From Parasalinivibrio latis (GTDB taxonomy: Bacteria > Pseudomonadota > Gammaproteobacteria > Enterobacterales > Vibrionaceae): a stretch of 64,000 bases of DNA. The notes under the pieces are model-generated. The model worked only from the letters and a program-made list of their open reading frames with translations, did no database searches and was not told the DNA's origin. Shown piece by piece: positions 1 to 8,636 of this stretch. Positions within the stretch are counted from its first letter, which is position 1; every line of letters begins with the position of its first letter. Where the stretch lies: positions 248,001 through 312,000 of the forward strand of contig NZ_CP098813.1 in assembly GCF_036825535.1 (NCBI RefSeq), read 5' to 3'. Position numbers and translations under genes: made by a program.

Positions 1-528
1 AACAGTGTATTTCTGCGAATCCACCGCCATTTCAACAATATTGAGTCCATACAGACCTGCGGCTCCGGCGAGGTGATGCGTTACATGCCCGCCAATCGAT
101 GCCGGTGGTACCAATACAGTGTCGCCCGGTTTGGTGGTCGCGATAAATGCGTATAAGTTTGCCATTGCGCCGGAGGACACCCGGATCTCCGCGAAAGAGG
201 ACTCAAACACTTCACAGGCTAATTGCGCTGCAATAAGCTCAATTTTCTCGATCGCTTCCAGTCCCATTTCATATTTGTCACCGGGATACCCAAGCGAAGG
301 ACGTGATCCCAGCCCGGACGCAAGTAAAGCCTCGGCTTTCGGGTTCATGATGTTGGTGGCAGGATTCAGGTTAAGGCAGTCTTTTTCATGGATGTCGCGG
401 TTCTGAGCGGCCAATTCATACAGTGACGAAACCAGTTCACTCCCTTGCTTTACGTCATACGCAGCCAATATTTCTGCTGCAAAGGCATTCAGTTCATCAG
501 TCATCCACGGACGCGGGAAATAATCCAT
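1..528 (-). CDS. SHMT-like PLP-dependent enzyme, partial (C-terminus beyond window)
   Basis: The 176 visible N-terminal residues read without interruption from the ATG at 528, which has an AAGGAGG ribosome site just upstream, to the window edge. The order of motifs matches serine hydroxymethyltransferase: a GYPGDKYEMG segment, then VSSGAMANLYAF (the substrate and PLP-phosphate region), then PGDTVLVP and GGHVTHH. Enzymes of this fold move a one-carbon or aldehyde group between glycine and a beta-hydroxy amino acid. The PLP lysine lies outside the window, so activity cannot be judged. The sequence is clearly less conserved than housekeeping GlyA (for example SRPSLGYPG), so a specialised SHMT or aldolase-like paralogue is possible. 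It is divergent from the LysR gene at 666, which probably controls it. Confidence 0.75.
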   Translation of the reverse strand, partial: MDYFPRPWMTDELNAFAAEILAAYDVKQGSELVSSLYELAAQNRDIHEKDCLNLNPATNIMNPKAEALLASGLGSRPSLGYPGDKYEMGLEAIEKIELIAAQLACEVFESSFAEIRVSSGAMANLYAFIATTKPGDTVLVPPASIGGHVTHHLAGAAGLYGLNIVEMAVDSQKYTV

Positions 529-601
529 ATTGGCCTCCTTACGACAATCATCAGTACAAACGGCCAACGTGTTGTGGCCCATGTATTTCTATCTGACCGT
601 T

Positions 602-619
602 TTGGGCAAATTTGCTCAA
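602..619. promoter_or_regulatory. Candidate LysR operator in the divergent promoter region
   Basis: An 18-bp near-perfect palindrome with core GCAAATTTGC, flanked by TTG and CAA with one mismatched pair. It sits between the divergent SHMT-like and LysR genes, where a LysR-type regulator normally binds. No binding data; inferred from symmetry and position. Confidence 0.4.
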
Positions 620-665
620 ATGGATTATTTTTTGTTTATGACCAAAAATTTTAGGGGCTTAATCT

Positions 666-1544
666 GTGCGTTCACAACGTTACCCTCACCTTCCCCCAAT
701 GGAGACACTTATTGCATTTGAAGCGGCCGCAGAACATGAAAGCTTCGCAAAAGCGGGTAAAGAATTGTTTTTATCGGCTTCCGCGGTGGCATACCAAATT
801 AAAAAACTCGAACATTCTCTGGGTGTAAGTCTTTTCATTCGCCATGGAAAAGGAGTGACACTCAACCTGAAAGGGCGAGATTTTTTGCTCCATGTCAGAG
901 AGACACTGAAAAAAATTGAGGCGGATTCGGACCGGTTAAAACACGCACGCCACCAGCCTCTGCTGTTGTTAACGCAACATGCTATCGCCCAATTGTGGCT
1001 TCAGGAAAACCTGGGGCTTTATCAGGATGATTTCCCGGATCACGAGCTCGAAATATCTGCAGTCAGCACCATTTCGCCCGAACCGGAAAATGCCGACATG
1101 GCAATAGGCTATTTTCAGGAAGACCCGGGTAAACCCTGGGTGAAGCTTTGGGATGAATATCTTTTACCGGTTGCATCCCCCGAATATAGAGAAGAAATTC
1201 CCGCTCTCTACTATGACGCACAGTGGAATGACGATTGGAGACCGTGGCGGCATGTGTTGATGCAATTTGAGGAAAACCGGATGCGGCGTTCAAGCCTGTA
1301 TACCTTGATTCACCAGGCTGTCCTGCAAAACCATGGCGTCATGGTCGCCCGTCTTTCACTTATCGGAAAGGATCTCTCCAACCAACTTTTGGTGCCCTGG
1401 CCAGACCGGCACAGTACGCCACTAAAATCCGGTGGGTACTATTTTTATTGTTCAACCGCCTGCCGACACCACCCGGTAGCGAACCATTTTGGGGAGTGGA
1501 TTAAACAGTACGTACCTGATACCGGTGCGGTACTAAAAATGTAG
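666..1544 (+). CDS. LysR-family transcriptional regulator (GcvA-like)
   Basis: A 292-residue protein with the N-terminal LysR winged helix: FEAAAEHESFAKAGKELF followed by SASAVAYQIKKLEHSLGVSLF, the recognition-helix region. A C-terminal substrate-binding-like domain fills the rest. The GTG at 666 is chosen because an AGGGG lies upstream and because GcvA-type proteins start with a short basic leader and LPP before the helix; ATG 702 would cut into it. The usual LysR length is about 300. It is divergent from the SHMT-like gene, so control of that gene, perhaps in response to an amino acid, is the likely job. The effector is unknown. Confidence 0.85.
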   Translation: MRSQRYPHLPPMETLIAFEAAAEHESFAKAGKELFLSASAVAYQIKKLEHSLGVSLFIRHGKGVTLNLKGRDFLLHVRETLKKIEADSDRLKHARHQPLLLLTQHAIAQLWLQENLGLYQDDFPDHELEISAVSTISPEPENADMAIGYFQEDPGKPWVKLWDEYLLPVASPEYREEIPALYYDAQWNDDWRPWRHVLMQFEENRMRRSSLYTLIHQAVLQNHGVMVARLSLIGKDLSNQLLVPWPDRHSTPLKSGGYYFYCSTACRHHPVANHFGEWIKQYVPDTGAVLKM

Positions 1545-1644
1545 ACAGACAGTAGCTATTTAAGTCGCCAGAAATAATTCACTGAGCAATCATTCGAATA
1601 TTATGGTCCAAAATCAACCTATTAATATAAACCGGAGACATACT

Positions 1645-2031
1645 ATGCTTGCGGGCATTCACCATACCGCCATTATCTGTTCGGATTACCCTGCTTCAAA
1701 ACATTTCTATGCAAATGTGCTCGGCTTACAAATTATTGCTGAAAATTACAGGGCATCCCGGGATTCCTGGAAACTTGATCTGGCCCTTCCCGACAGTACT
1801 CAAATTGAATTGTTTTCCTTCCCGGATGCCCCTTTGAGGATGAGTTATCCTGAAGCTCGGGGCCTTAGGCACCTGGCGTTCAGGGTAAAAGACATTGAAG
1901 CGGTTATAGCGCATTTGACAGCTCACCACGTTAAATGTGAACCGGTGCGGACAGATGAATTCACCGGAGCGCGTTACACCTTTTTCCCAGACCCTGATGG
2001 TTTGCCCCTGGAACTATACGAAATCGAATAG
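1645..2031 (+). CDS. yaeR: VOC-family protein YaeR (glyoxalase I-like)
   Basis: A 128-residue single-module vicinal-oxygen-chelate protein. It resembles E. coli YaeR along its whole length: GIHHTAIICSDY at the start, then SRDSWKLDLALP, IELFSFP, GLRHLAFRV and DPDGLPLELYE. Metal ligands expected in this fold are the His of IHHTAII, the Glu of IELFSF, the His of LRHLAF and the Glu near the C-terminus. An in-frame upstream start at 1603 exists, but the ATG at 1645 follows a CCGGAGA ribosome site and matches the family start. The substrate is not established for YaeR; a glyoxalase or dioxygenase-like role is only implied by fold. Confidence 0.85.
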   Translation: MLAGIHHTAIICSDYPASKHFYANVLGLQIIAENYRASRDSWKLDLALPDSTQIELFSFPDAPLRMSYPEARGLRHLAFRVKDIEAVIAHLTAHHVKCEPVRTDEFTGARYTFFPDPDGLPLELYEIE

Positions 2032-2205
2032 CTCGTTGAATCACAGCCATTCATCTTAAATTCAATCTGTTATAACAATATTTATCGCTAATACACGATT
2101 GTTTTTCGACGTAATACTCTAATTTATATGCAACTCAATAAACTGACACAGGGCACGCTTTTCACATTTTATTTACATCATAATGTGCCGGGTATACAAA
2201 AAACC

Positions 2206-2219
2206 ATGCACTCGTGCAT
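2206..2219. promoter_or_regulatory. Palindrome overlapping the GH1 promoter
   Basis: The inverted repeat ATGCAC-TC-GTGCAT ends on a TATAAAT sequence (about 2219-2225) that would serve as a -10 box for the GH1 gene starting at 2254. The position suggests a repressor operator. The binding protein is unknown. Confidence 0.35.
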
Positions 2220-2253
2220 ATAAATATCATTACTGAGAACGGGACTGACCGAC

Positions 2254-3660
2254 ATGACCTCGTATGATTTTCCCTACGGATTCATCTGGGGATCAGCGAC
2301 TTCCGCACTACAGATTGAAGGGGCAAACGTTGAAGGAGGACGAACACCATCCCATTGGGAAGTGTTCTGCTCCGAACAACCTGACCGCATCGCAGGGAGA
2401 GCTTCCCCTCATCTGGCCAGCGACCATTACAACCGTATGGAGCAGGATGTTCTGGCCATGCGCGATCTCAGCCACAATGGCTATCGTCTTTCTATCAGCT
2501 GGCCCAGGCTGATTCCGCATGCAGATGGCAAACTTAACCCTGAAGGTATCCGTTTTTACAATCGCCTCTTCGATACTCTGGTTTCAAACGGTATCGAGCC
2601 AAACGTGACGCTTTACCACTGGGATTTACCACAATGGCTCGCAGAAAAAGGGGGATGGGAAAACCCGGAAACCATAGACGCCTTTGTATTTTACGCTGAA
2701 GCCTGTTTCCGGCTGTTTGGAGACCGGGTCAAACGTTGGGTTACGTTGAGTGAGCCGGGGTGTATAACCTTGAACGGATATGCCACGGGGCTGCACCCAC
2801 CGGGAAAGAAGGATTTTGCCACCGCTATACAGGTGGCACACAATTACGTGGTCGCACATGCCAAAGCCGTCAGCAGGTTTCGTTCCATCTGCCCAAATGG
2901 ACAGATTGGCCTTGTACTGAATATGTCCCCGTTTTACCCATCAAGTGAATCAGAACCAGATCGGCAGGCCGCATTATTGGCTGACGGGCTGCTGAATCGC
3001 TGGTTTCTGGAGCCGGCACTTTCCGGCAGCTATCCGGAAGACATGGTATCGTTTTACCGTGATTACGCCATCCTTCCCCATATGGAGCCACACGACCTGG
3101 ATGATATCGCTTCATCACAAATCGACTTTATTGGTGTGAACTATCATTACCCACGCTATGTCAGTGCAGACGCAGAAAAAACGTCATCCAGCCAGGGAAG
3201 TTTGTGTCGCGACGGAAAATTTAACTTTTTCTCAGTTAAAAACCTTTTCCGTATCCAGGGATGCAAACAGGGCGGCATTGATATGGAACCGGACGCTTTA
3301 ACTGAACTCCTTGACCGTATCCATCAGCTTGCGCCCGGTATGCCTGTCTATATCACTGAAAACGGTATCGGGAAGGAAGAGGAGCTGACACCATGCGGAA
3401 CAGTCGATGACGAGCACCGTATTGATTACATAAAATCCCATCTGAAAACCGTCCATGCTGCGATTGAAAAAGGCATCAATATCCGTGGGTACTACATGTG
3501 GTCTCTGATGGATGGTTTTTCATGGCTGGATGGCTACAGCAAACGTTACGGGTTCCTGTATGTTGACCGCAACACCATGGAACGCCATAAAAAGAAGTCC
3601 GCCTACTGGTTTGCCAGCGTGGCAGCAAACAACGGGTTTACAGATTGCAAGCCGGGGTAA
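2254..3660 (+). CDS. GH1 glycosidase, probable 6-phospho-beta-glucosidase/galactosidase
   Basis: A 468-residue cytoplasmic (beta/alpha)8 glycosidase with no signal peptide. The nucleophile is E369 in YITENG. The acid/base is E167 in TLSEP, where the usual Asn before Glu (T-F/L-N-E) is Ser166. Near the C-terminus the Glu of the NFEW motif of ordinary beta-glucosidases is Ser423 (DGFSWLDGYSKRYGF), and Lys430 and Tyr432 follow. This S/K/Y trio has the same +7/+9 spacing as the phosphate-binding residues of LacG-type 6-phospho-beta-galactosidases, so the substrate is probably a 6-phosphorylated beta-glycoside. No PTS permease is seen nearby. The neighbours are a sugar O-acetyltransferase and the Uhp sugar-phosphate sensing genes. 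Plain beta-glucosidase activity is the alternative. Confidence 0.85.
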   Translation: MTSYDFPYGFIWGSATSALQIEGANVEGGRTPSHWEVFCSEQPDRIAGRASPHLASDHYNRMEQDVLAMRDLSHNGYRLSISWPRLIPHADGKLNPEGIRFYNRLFDTLVSNGIEPNVTLYHWDLPQWLAEKGGWENPETIDAFVFYAEACFRLFGDRVKRWVTLSEPGCITLNGYATGLHPPGKKDFATAIQVAHNYVVAHAKAVSRFRSICPNGQIGLVLNMSPFYPSSESEPDRQAALLADGLLNRWFLEPALSGSYPEDMVSFYRDYAILPHMEPHDLDDIASSQIDFIGVNYHYPRYVSADAEKTSSSQGSLCRDGKFNFFSVKNLFRIQGCKQGGIDMEPDALTELLDRIHQLAPGMPVYITENGIGKEEELTPCGTVDDEHRIDYIKSHLKTVHAAIEKGINIRGYYMWSLMDGFSWLDGYSKRYGFLYVDRNTMERHKKKSAYWFASVAANNGFTDCKPG

Positions 3661-3676
3661 TAAATCCCGGCTTTGT
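3649..3676 (+). terminator. Rho-independent-like terminator of the GH1 gene
   Basis: AAGCCGGG pairs with CCCGGCTT across a loop that contains the GH1 stop codon, followed by a short T tract. It separates the convergent GH1 and acetyltransferase genes. Confidence 0.55.
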
Positions 3677-3681
3677 ACTGT

Positions 3682-4257
3682 TCAGGCGTCTGTACCGAGT
3701 GTATCTCCTTCATCCAACCGACGTATGACGCGCATAGGGCTGCCAGCCACTAAAACATCCGGCGGTACATCTTTAGTCACTACCGTATTTGCAGCAATCA
3801 CTGAGCGGGCTCCGATTGTCACTCCCTGGCAAATAACGGCATTGCCGCCAATCCACACATCATCACCAACTGTAATCGGTTTACAGTAGGTTTCCCAACG
3901 ACGGCGACTTTTCCAGTCCAGTGAATGAGAGGCAGTATAGAACTGCACATTCGGCCCGACCAACACATGATCCCCAAGCTTGATTTCGGCCCCATCAAGC
4001 ATAATCACACCCATATTGATAAAGGTCTGGTCACCAACAAAAACGGTCTTGCCAAATTCACAATTGAACGGTGGTGTAATAACACTGTTCTCCCCCATGG
4101 AGGCAAACAGTTCCCTGAACAACGCCTGGCGCTTCTCCGGTTCCGCCTGGTTTACCTGGTTAAGGATGCGCGCTGCCCGGTTCCGAATTTGGTCTATTTC
4201 CGCGTCAGCACCATTAAACACTTCACCGCGCTTCATTTTTTCGAATTCACTCACCAT
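3682..4257 (-). CDS. Sugar O-acetyltransferase (maltose/galactoside acetyltransferase family)
   Basis: A 191-residue left-handed beta-helix acetyltransferase. The N-terminal EFEKMKRGEVFNGADAEI is the helical cap typical of Maa/LacA/NodL proteins. Hexapeptide repeats run to the end, and the catalytic His is in YTASHSLD. It would transfer acetyl from acetyl-CoA to the 6-OH of a sugar, often read as detoxification of sugars that cannot be metabolised. The GTG at 4329 is possible, but the ATG at 4257 follows a GGGAG and matches the family start. It converges with the GH1 gene and diverges from uhpA, as lacA accompanies glycosidases elsewhere. A second, unrelated-by-context member is in the integron at 18593. 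Confidence 0.9.
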   Translation of the reverse strand: MVSEFEKMKRGEVFNGADAEIDQIRNRAARILNQVNQAEPEKRQALFRELFASMGENSVITPPFNCEFGKTVFVGDQTFINMGVIMLDGAEIKLGDHVLVGPNVQFYTASHSLDWKSRRRWETYCKPITVGDDVWIGGNAVICQGVTIGARSVIAANTVVTKDVPPDVLVAGSPMRVIRRLDEGDTLGTDA

Positions 4258-4508
4258 CTGCCCAGGCTCCCGGCTAAAAACACTGAGTCTAGCATCTGGT
4301 GAAACCACAAACTTAGACTTTTGTAGCACAAATATTTCTTAATCTGGTGTGGCGGACAATAAGATTAAAAATCCAGCGAAAAATTGTGCTAGAATCCGCG
4401 CGATTATTCAGAACAATTATCCCCTGCCAACCGCTAAATTACCGGAGCAATACCCGTCAGACCAAGGATGTGTCTTCCCTTATACCTGCAGGGGTTCGGG
4501 AGATTACT

Positions 4509-5117
4509 ATGATTCATGTCGCCTTGGTTGATGACCACCTGGTTGTCCGTTCCGGTTTTGCCTTCCTGCTCGGTCTTGAAGAAGACATCACGGTTGTTGG
4601 CGAATACAGCAGTGCCGAAGAAGCACGCCGTGGACTTCCAGGTTGCCAGGCAGAGGTGGTAATCCTCGACATATCCATGCCGGATGAAAGCGGCCTGAGT
4701 TTGCTTGAAAGCCTGCCCAAAGGTCTGGCCTGCATCATGCTCAGTGTCCATGATGCCTCTTCAGTAATAGAAAAAGCTCTTGCCGCCGGCGCAAAAGGCT
4801 TCTTGAGTAAACGTTGCAGCCCAGAAGAACTGGTACAGGCAGTACGTGTAGCAGCCGCCGGTGGTTGCTACCTGACAACGGATATCGCCCGAAAACTGGC
4901 AACCCCAAGCCTGGACCTGCAAAAGCTCAACCAGCTGACGCGGCGTGAACGTGAAGTTGCAGAATGGCTCGCCAAAGGGTTGGATGTAAAATCCGTCGCC
5001 GCAGAGTTGGGGCTTTCCCCTAAAACCGTACATGTGCACCGTGCTAATGCCATGGACAAACTGGGTGTCAGCAATAACGTTGAATTAGCTAACTGCTTCA
5101 GGGATGAGGCAGTGTAA
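4509..5117 (+). CDS. uhpA: UhpA response regulator
   Basis: A 202-residue NarL-type regulator very close to E. coli UhpA. The receiver domain has D8/D9, phospho-acceptor D54 (VVILDISMPD) and the SVHD/SKRCSPEEL segments. The C-terminal LuxR helix-turn-helix contains TRREREVAEWLAKG and GLSPKTVHVHRANAM. Phosphorylated UhpA activates uhpT. The reading frame is open upstream to 4347, but the ATG at 4509 follows GGGAG and matches the UhpA N-terminus exactly. The stop overlaps the uhpB start by one base (TAATG), implying translational coupling. The likely target promoter lies 18 kb away at 23.2 kb. Confidence 0.97.
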   Translation: MIHVALVDDHLVVRSGFAFLLGLEEDITVVGEYSSAEEARRGLPGCQAEVVILDISMPDESGLSLLESLPKGLACIMLSVHDASSVIEKALAAGAKGFLSKRCSPEELVQAVRVAAAGGCYLTTDIARKLATPSLDLQKLNQLTRREREVAEWLAKGLDVKSVAAELGLSPKTVHVHRANAMDKLGVSNNVELANCFRDEAV

Positions 5118-6613
5118 TGCGCAATTACCTGATTTCACTGGCGTGCAGTATTTTAATTGTCATTTGTACCTGGTTTCCCCTCTGGGTGATATCCACCTAT
5201 TTCACAACCAGTGATCAGTTAGCCGTATTACTGTTCCCCTTCGCGTTACGTCTTGGCGTATGCCTGCTTTCCCCTATCCGATTCTGGCTGGGAATATACC
5301 TAAGCGAATGGGTCCTGATGGCAGTTATCGCCAACCTTCTCGGGCAGCCGGAATGGCATTTTGCCGAGCTGGCCAGTTTTTTAAGCCTTCCGGCTCTTTT
5401 TATTGCCAGGCACTATTTTGAAGGTCCGGAGTGGAAACGGCTCAGTATTATCGGTGTTTTGGTTATCTTTACCGCTGTTATCAATATGCTCAGCTACTCC
5501 CCTACCGGGCAATCAGCCTGGATGGTGCTATTGGTCAGCATTACCGGGGGGTTGATGGTAGTTCCGGCATGTTACCTCGTCTGGGATTATCTGTTTGCCA
5601 GAAACTGGAAGCCATTGACATCCAGCCTTGTCGGCAGAACTATCCGTTTGCGTGCCGGGCAAACTTCACAATATGCGGTTCTGCTGCTGCTCAGCCTCTT
5701 TGCCCAGGTTGGTCTCCCTGGTGAACTCCGTATTTTTGCACCGTTCTGTTTAGCCATTCCGATTGTCTTGCTGGCTTTCAGCTATGGCTGGCAGGGAGCC
5801 CTGCTGGGCACCCTGCTTAACAGTGTCGCACTGATTGCGGCTGGCTCCCATGAGTCTGCCCTCCACTCAACAGATCTCCTGCTAACCCTATCGGCGCAGA
5901 GCCTGACCGGAATCCTGCTCGGAATCGGTATCCAACGCCAACGCGAGCTGAACCGGGCACTTCATGCCCAACTGAAACGCAACCGCAAACTATCAACCCA
6001 ACTGGTGGAAGCAGAGGAAGCTGTCCGCCGAAATGTTGCCCGCGAACTCCACGATGACATTGGGCAAAACATTACCGCAATCCGGACCCAGGCATCCATT
6101 CTGAAACGCATTGAGCAAACTGATATGGGAAACCACTGCGCCAATACCATTGAGCAGTTATCCCTCAATATCTATGACACGACCCGGCATCTCCTCAGCC
6201 AGCTTCGCCCCAAGGTACTTGATGACCTGCCGCTTAAAGATGCAGTAATCCAGCTTACGCGGGATCTGGAGTTCAACCGCCAGGGTATTGCCTGCGAGGT
6301 AGAGTGGTACCAAAGCGAGGAATCACTTACCGACACGATGCGGGTCACTATCTACAGGTTGTGTCAGGAAGCACTCAATAACGTTGCCAAACATGCCAGC
6401 GCCAGTGCGATTAAAGTGACAGTCAAAATCAGCCATCACTGTGAAATCACTGTGGTCGATGATGGCATAGGCATTGACCGCGCGGCCAGTGGTCAGGGCT
6501 ACGGGCTGAAAGGTATGCAAGAAAGGGTAAATGCGCTTGGCGGCGTACTCTCTATCCGCTCTCAATCAGGGAACAGCGGCACCGTGATATCCGCCTCCCT
6601 GCCTCTTATGTAA
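5117..6613 (+). CDS. uhpB: UhpB sensor histidine kinase
   Basis: A 498-residue inner-membrane kinase. A long hydrophobic N-terminal half (about residues 5-275) holds the usual eight or so membrane segments of the MASE1-like UhpB domain. The HisKA_3 dimerisation helix follows, with the phosphorylated His at about 312 (ARELHDDIGQ), then a C-terminal GHKL ATPase with a LCQEALNN N-box and GYGLKGMQERV. It works in complex with UhpC, which senses external glucose-6-phosphate, and passes phosphate to UhpA D54. It starts inside the uhpA stop codon and is followed closely by uhpC. Confidence 0.97.
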   Translation: MRNYLISLACSILIVICTWFPLWVISTYFTTSDQLAVLLFPFALRLGVCLLSPIRFWLGIYLSEWVLMAVIANLLGQPEWHFAELASFLSLPALFIARHYFEGPEWKRLSIIGVLVIFTAVINMLSYSPTGQSAWMVLLVSITGGLMVVPACYLVWDYLFARNWKPLTSSLVGRTIRLRAGQTSQYAVLLLLSLFAQVGLPGELRIFAPFCLAIPIVLLAFSYGWQGALLGTLLNSVALIAAGSHESALHSTDLLLTLSAQSLTGILLGIGIQRQRELNRALHAQLKRNRKLSTQLVEAEEAVRRNVARELHDDIGQNITAIRTQASILKRIEQTDMGNHCANTIEQLSLNIYDTTRHLLSQLRPKVLDDLPLKDAVIQLTRDLEFNRQGIACEVEWYQSEESLTDTMRVTIYRLCQEALNNVAKHASASAIKVTVKISHHCEITVVDDGIGIDRAASGQGYGLKGMQERVNALGGVLSIRSQSGNSGTVISASLPLM

Positions 6614-6621
6614 TGAATTAA

Positions 6622-7932
6622 GTGTCTGATATGACTGCCACAAAAGACATTAACCGCAAATACCATTATTGGCGTGTCCACATCATGCTTACCATGTATG
6701 TAGGCTATGCATTTTTCTATTTCACACGTAAGAATTTTAACTACGCTATGCCGGCAATGATTGCCGATCTGGGGATCAGCAAAGGCGATATAGGCCTGTT
6801 GGGGACGCTGTTTTACATCACTTACGGGTTATCCAAATTTATCTCTGGCATGGTGTCTGACAACAGCAATCCCCGTTACTTTATGGGGCTTGGGCTGATC
6901 GCCACCGGGATTATCAATATTCTGTTCGGTTTCAGCAGCTCCATCCCTGCCTTTGCTGCGCTCTGGGTCGCCAATGCCATCTTTCAGGGTTGGGGCTGGC
7001 CGGCATGCTCCAAATTGCTCACCTCCTGGTATTCACGTTCTGAAAGGGGGTTCTGGTGGTCAGTGTGGAATACGGCACACAATACAGGCGGTGCATTGAT
7101 TCCCATACTGGTTGGTTACCTCACTTTCCACCACGGCTGGCGACAGGGGATGATCATCCCCGGTGTGCTGGCGGTTGTCGCCGGATTATTCCTATGTTGG
7201 CGTCTGCGCGACCGTCCGGTCACCATGGGGCTCCCGACTGTCGGCCAGTGGAGAAAAGACGAACTGGAACTGGAACAGGAAAGCGACGGACAGGGGCTGA
7301 GCCAGCGGGACATCCTGGTGAAATACGTGCTGACCAACAAATACATCTGGCTGCTGGCTGTCAGTTACCTGCTGGTTTACGTAGTTCGCACTGCCATTAA
7401 TGACTGGGGTAACCTTTACCTGCAGGAAAAATTTGGCTACGACCTGATAAAGGTAAATACGGCTCTCTCCATGTTTGAAGCAGGCGGCTTCATCGGCTCC
7501 CTGGTAGCCGGATGGGGTTCGGACAAACTGTTTGGCGGAAACCGGGGCCCAATGAACATAATTTTTGCCATCGGTATATTTTTGTCAGTGGCAGCCCTAT
7601 GGCTCATGCCGTTTGTCCAGTACACACTTCAGTGCGCAGCGTTCTTTTGCATTGGCTTTTTTGTATTTGGCCCACAAATGCTGATTGGTATGGCGGCGGC
7701 AGAATGCTCCCATAAAGATTCAGCCGGGGCCGCTACCGGCTTCGTTGGTATCTTTGCATACCTTGGCGCATCCCTCGCCGGCTACCCGCTTTCTCAGGTT
7801 ATCGTAAACTTTGAATGGACCGGGTTCTTTGTCGTGATTACGGTGTCAGCAGCCATTATTGGTCTCTTGCTTCTGCCCTTTTTAAGCTCCCAGTTGGACC
7901 GGCACGATGAGAACACCTGCATAAAAACCTAA
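6622..7932 (+). CDS. uhpC: UhpC, MFS-type glucose-6-phosphate receptor
   Basis: A 436-residue 12-segment major facilitator of the organophosphate:phosphate antiporter family. It matches UhpC rather than UhpT or GlpT, with FFYFTRKNFNYA, YFMGLGLIATGIINILFGFS, NDWGNLYLQ and MAAAECSHKDSAGAATGF. UhpC is a low-activity transporter that acts as the membrane receptor for UhpB. The GTG at 6622 is eight bases after the uhpB stop; the ATG at 6631 is an alternative, and neither has a strong ribosome site, which fits translational coupling. No uhpT follows, unlike the E. coli order. Confidence 0.93.
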   Translation: MSDMTATKDINRKYHYWRVHIMLTMYVGYAFFYFTRKNFNYAMPAMIADLGISKGDIGLLGTLFYITYGLSKFISGMVSDNSNPRYFMGLGLIATGIINILFGFSSSIPAFAALWVANAIFQGWGWPACSKLLTSWYSRSERGFWWSVWNTAHNTGGALIPILVGYLTFHHGWRQGMIIPGVLAVVAGLFLCWRLRDRPVTMGLPTVGQWRKDELELEQESDGQGLSQRDILVKYVLTNKYIWLLAVSYLLVYVVRTAINDWGNLYLQEKFGYDLIKVNTALSMFEAGGFIGSLVAGWGSDKLFGGNRGPMNIIFAIGIFLSVAALWLMPFVQYTLQCAAFFCIGFFVFGPQMLIGMAAAECSHKDSAGAATGFVGIFAYLGASLAGYPLSQVIVNFEWTGFFVVITVSAAIIGLLLLPFLSSQLDRHDENTCIKT

Positions 7933-7936
7933 ACTG

Positions 7937-7966
7937 TTAACCGCCCTCATCGTCGTGGGCGGTTAA
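7937..7966 (+). terminator. Hairpin at the end of the uhpABC operon
   Basis: TTAACCGCCC pairs perfectly with GGGCGGTTAA across a 10-base loop just after uhpC. There is no T run, so it may stop transcription poorly or protect the mRNA end. Confidence 0.5.
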
Positions 7967-7982
7967 TAGGGACCTGCACTTA

Positions 7983-8636
7983 TCACTTCAACAACCATGC
8001 AGCAAATTTGGTTATATCCAACCCTTCAATTTCGAAGACTGCGCGTACCGCCCTTTGCTGCATCATACGGCGTGTATGCGCAGCCAGGTTCCCATACCGG
8101 CCATCCACACTTTGTATGTCAGGCACCCAGCCGACCAGCATAAACAGGAAGAAATCACAGGCGGTCAGACTATCACCTAGCAGGTATTCATGACCTTCAA
8201 GCTGGCGATCAATGACATCCAGAATATCTGCAATCAACCGGTTTTGTGCCTCAATAACCGAGGGAATTGCACCTTCTTGTGTGGTATGGCGCTGAGGGTA
8301 ATAGCGAACCAGTATTTCCGTTTGCAGAGTATTGTTGAGATATGCCAACCACTGGAAAAACTGCGGCCTTTCTCTCGTCCCCAACGCTGGAATCAGCGCG
8401 TGTTCAGGGTGCTGTTCACACAGGTGAATGCAGATAGCCGGGCTTTCAAAAATTGCCTGCCCATCATCAATCAAGGTAGGTATTCGTCCTGCCGGGTTTA
8501 ACTTCAGGTAATCTTCCGACTTATGCGCCTGCGCACGTTTATCTACCAACAACAGGTCATAATCCAACCCCATTTGGTAAAGGAGAAAATGCGGAGCCAG
8601 GCTGGCAGTATTGGGATAATAGTAAAGTTGATACAC
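7983..8636 (-). CDS. Glutathione S-transferase family protein
   Basis: A 217-residue GST. The N-terminal thioredoxin-fold domain has YYYPNTASLAPHFLLYQMG (the Ser of this stretch is the probable catalytic or glutathione-contact residue), NPAGRIPTLIDDG with the cis-Pro, and ESPAICIHLCE (the gamma-glutamyl-binding E-S pair). The C-terminal all-helical domain follows, with LGDSLTACDFFLF matching the conserved N-capping box and Asp. The start is GTG with AAGGAG upstream. It is convergent with uhpC. The substrate is unknown; detoxification or peroxide-related roles are typical. Confidence 0.9.
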   Translation of the reverse strand: MYQLYYYPNTASLAPHFLLYQMGLDYDLLLVDKRAQAHKSEDYLKLNPAGRIPTLIDDGQAIFESPAICIHLCEQHPEHALIPALGTRERPQFFQWLAYLNNTLQTEILVRYYPQRHTTQEGAIPSVIEAQNRLIADILDVIDRQLEGHEYLLGDSLTACDFFLFMLVGWVPDIQSVDGRYGNLAAHTRRMMQQRAVRAVFEIEGLDITKFAAWLLK

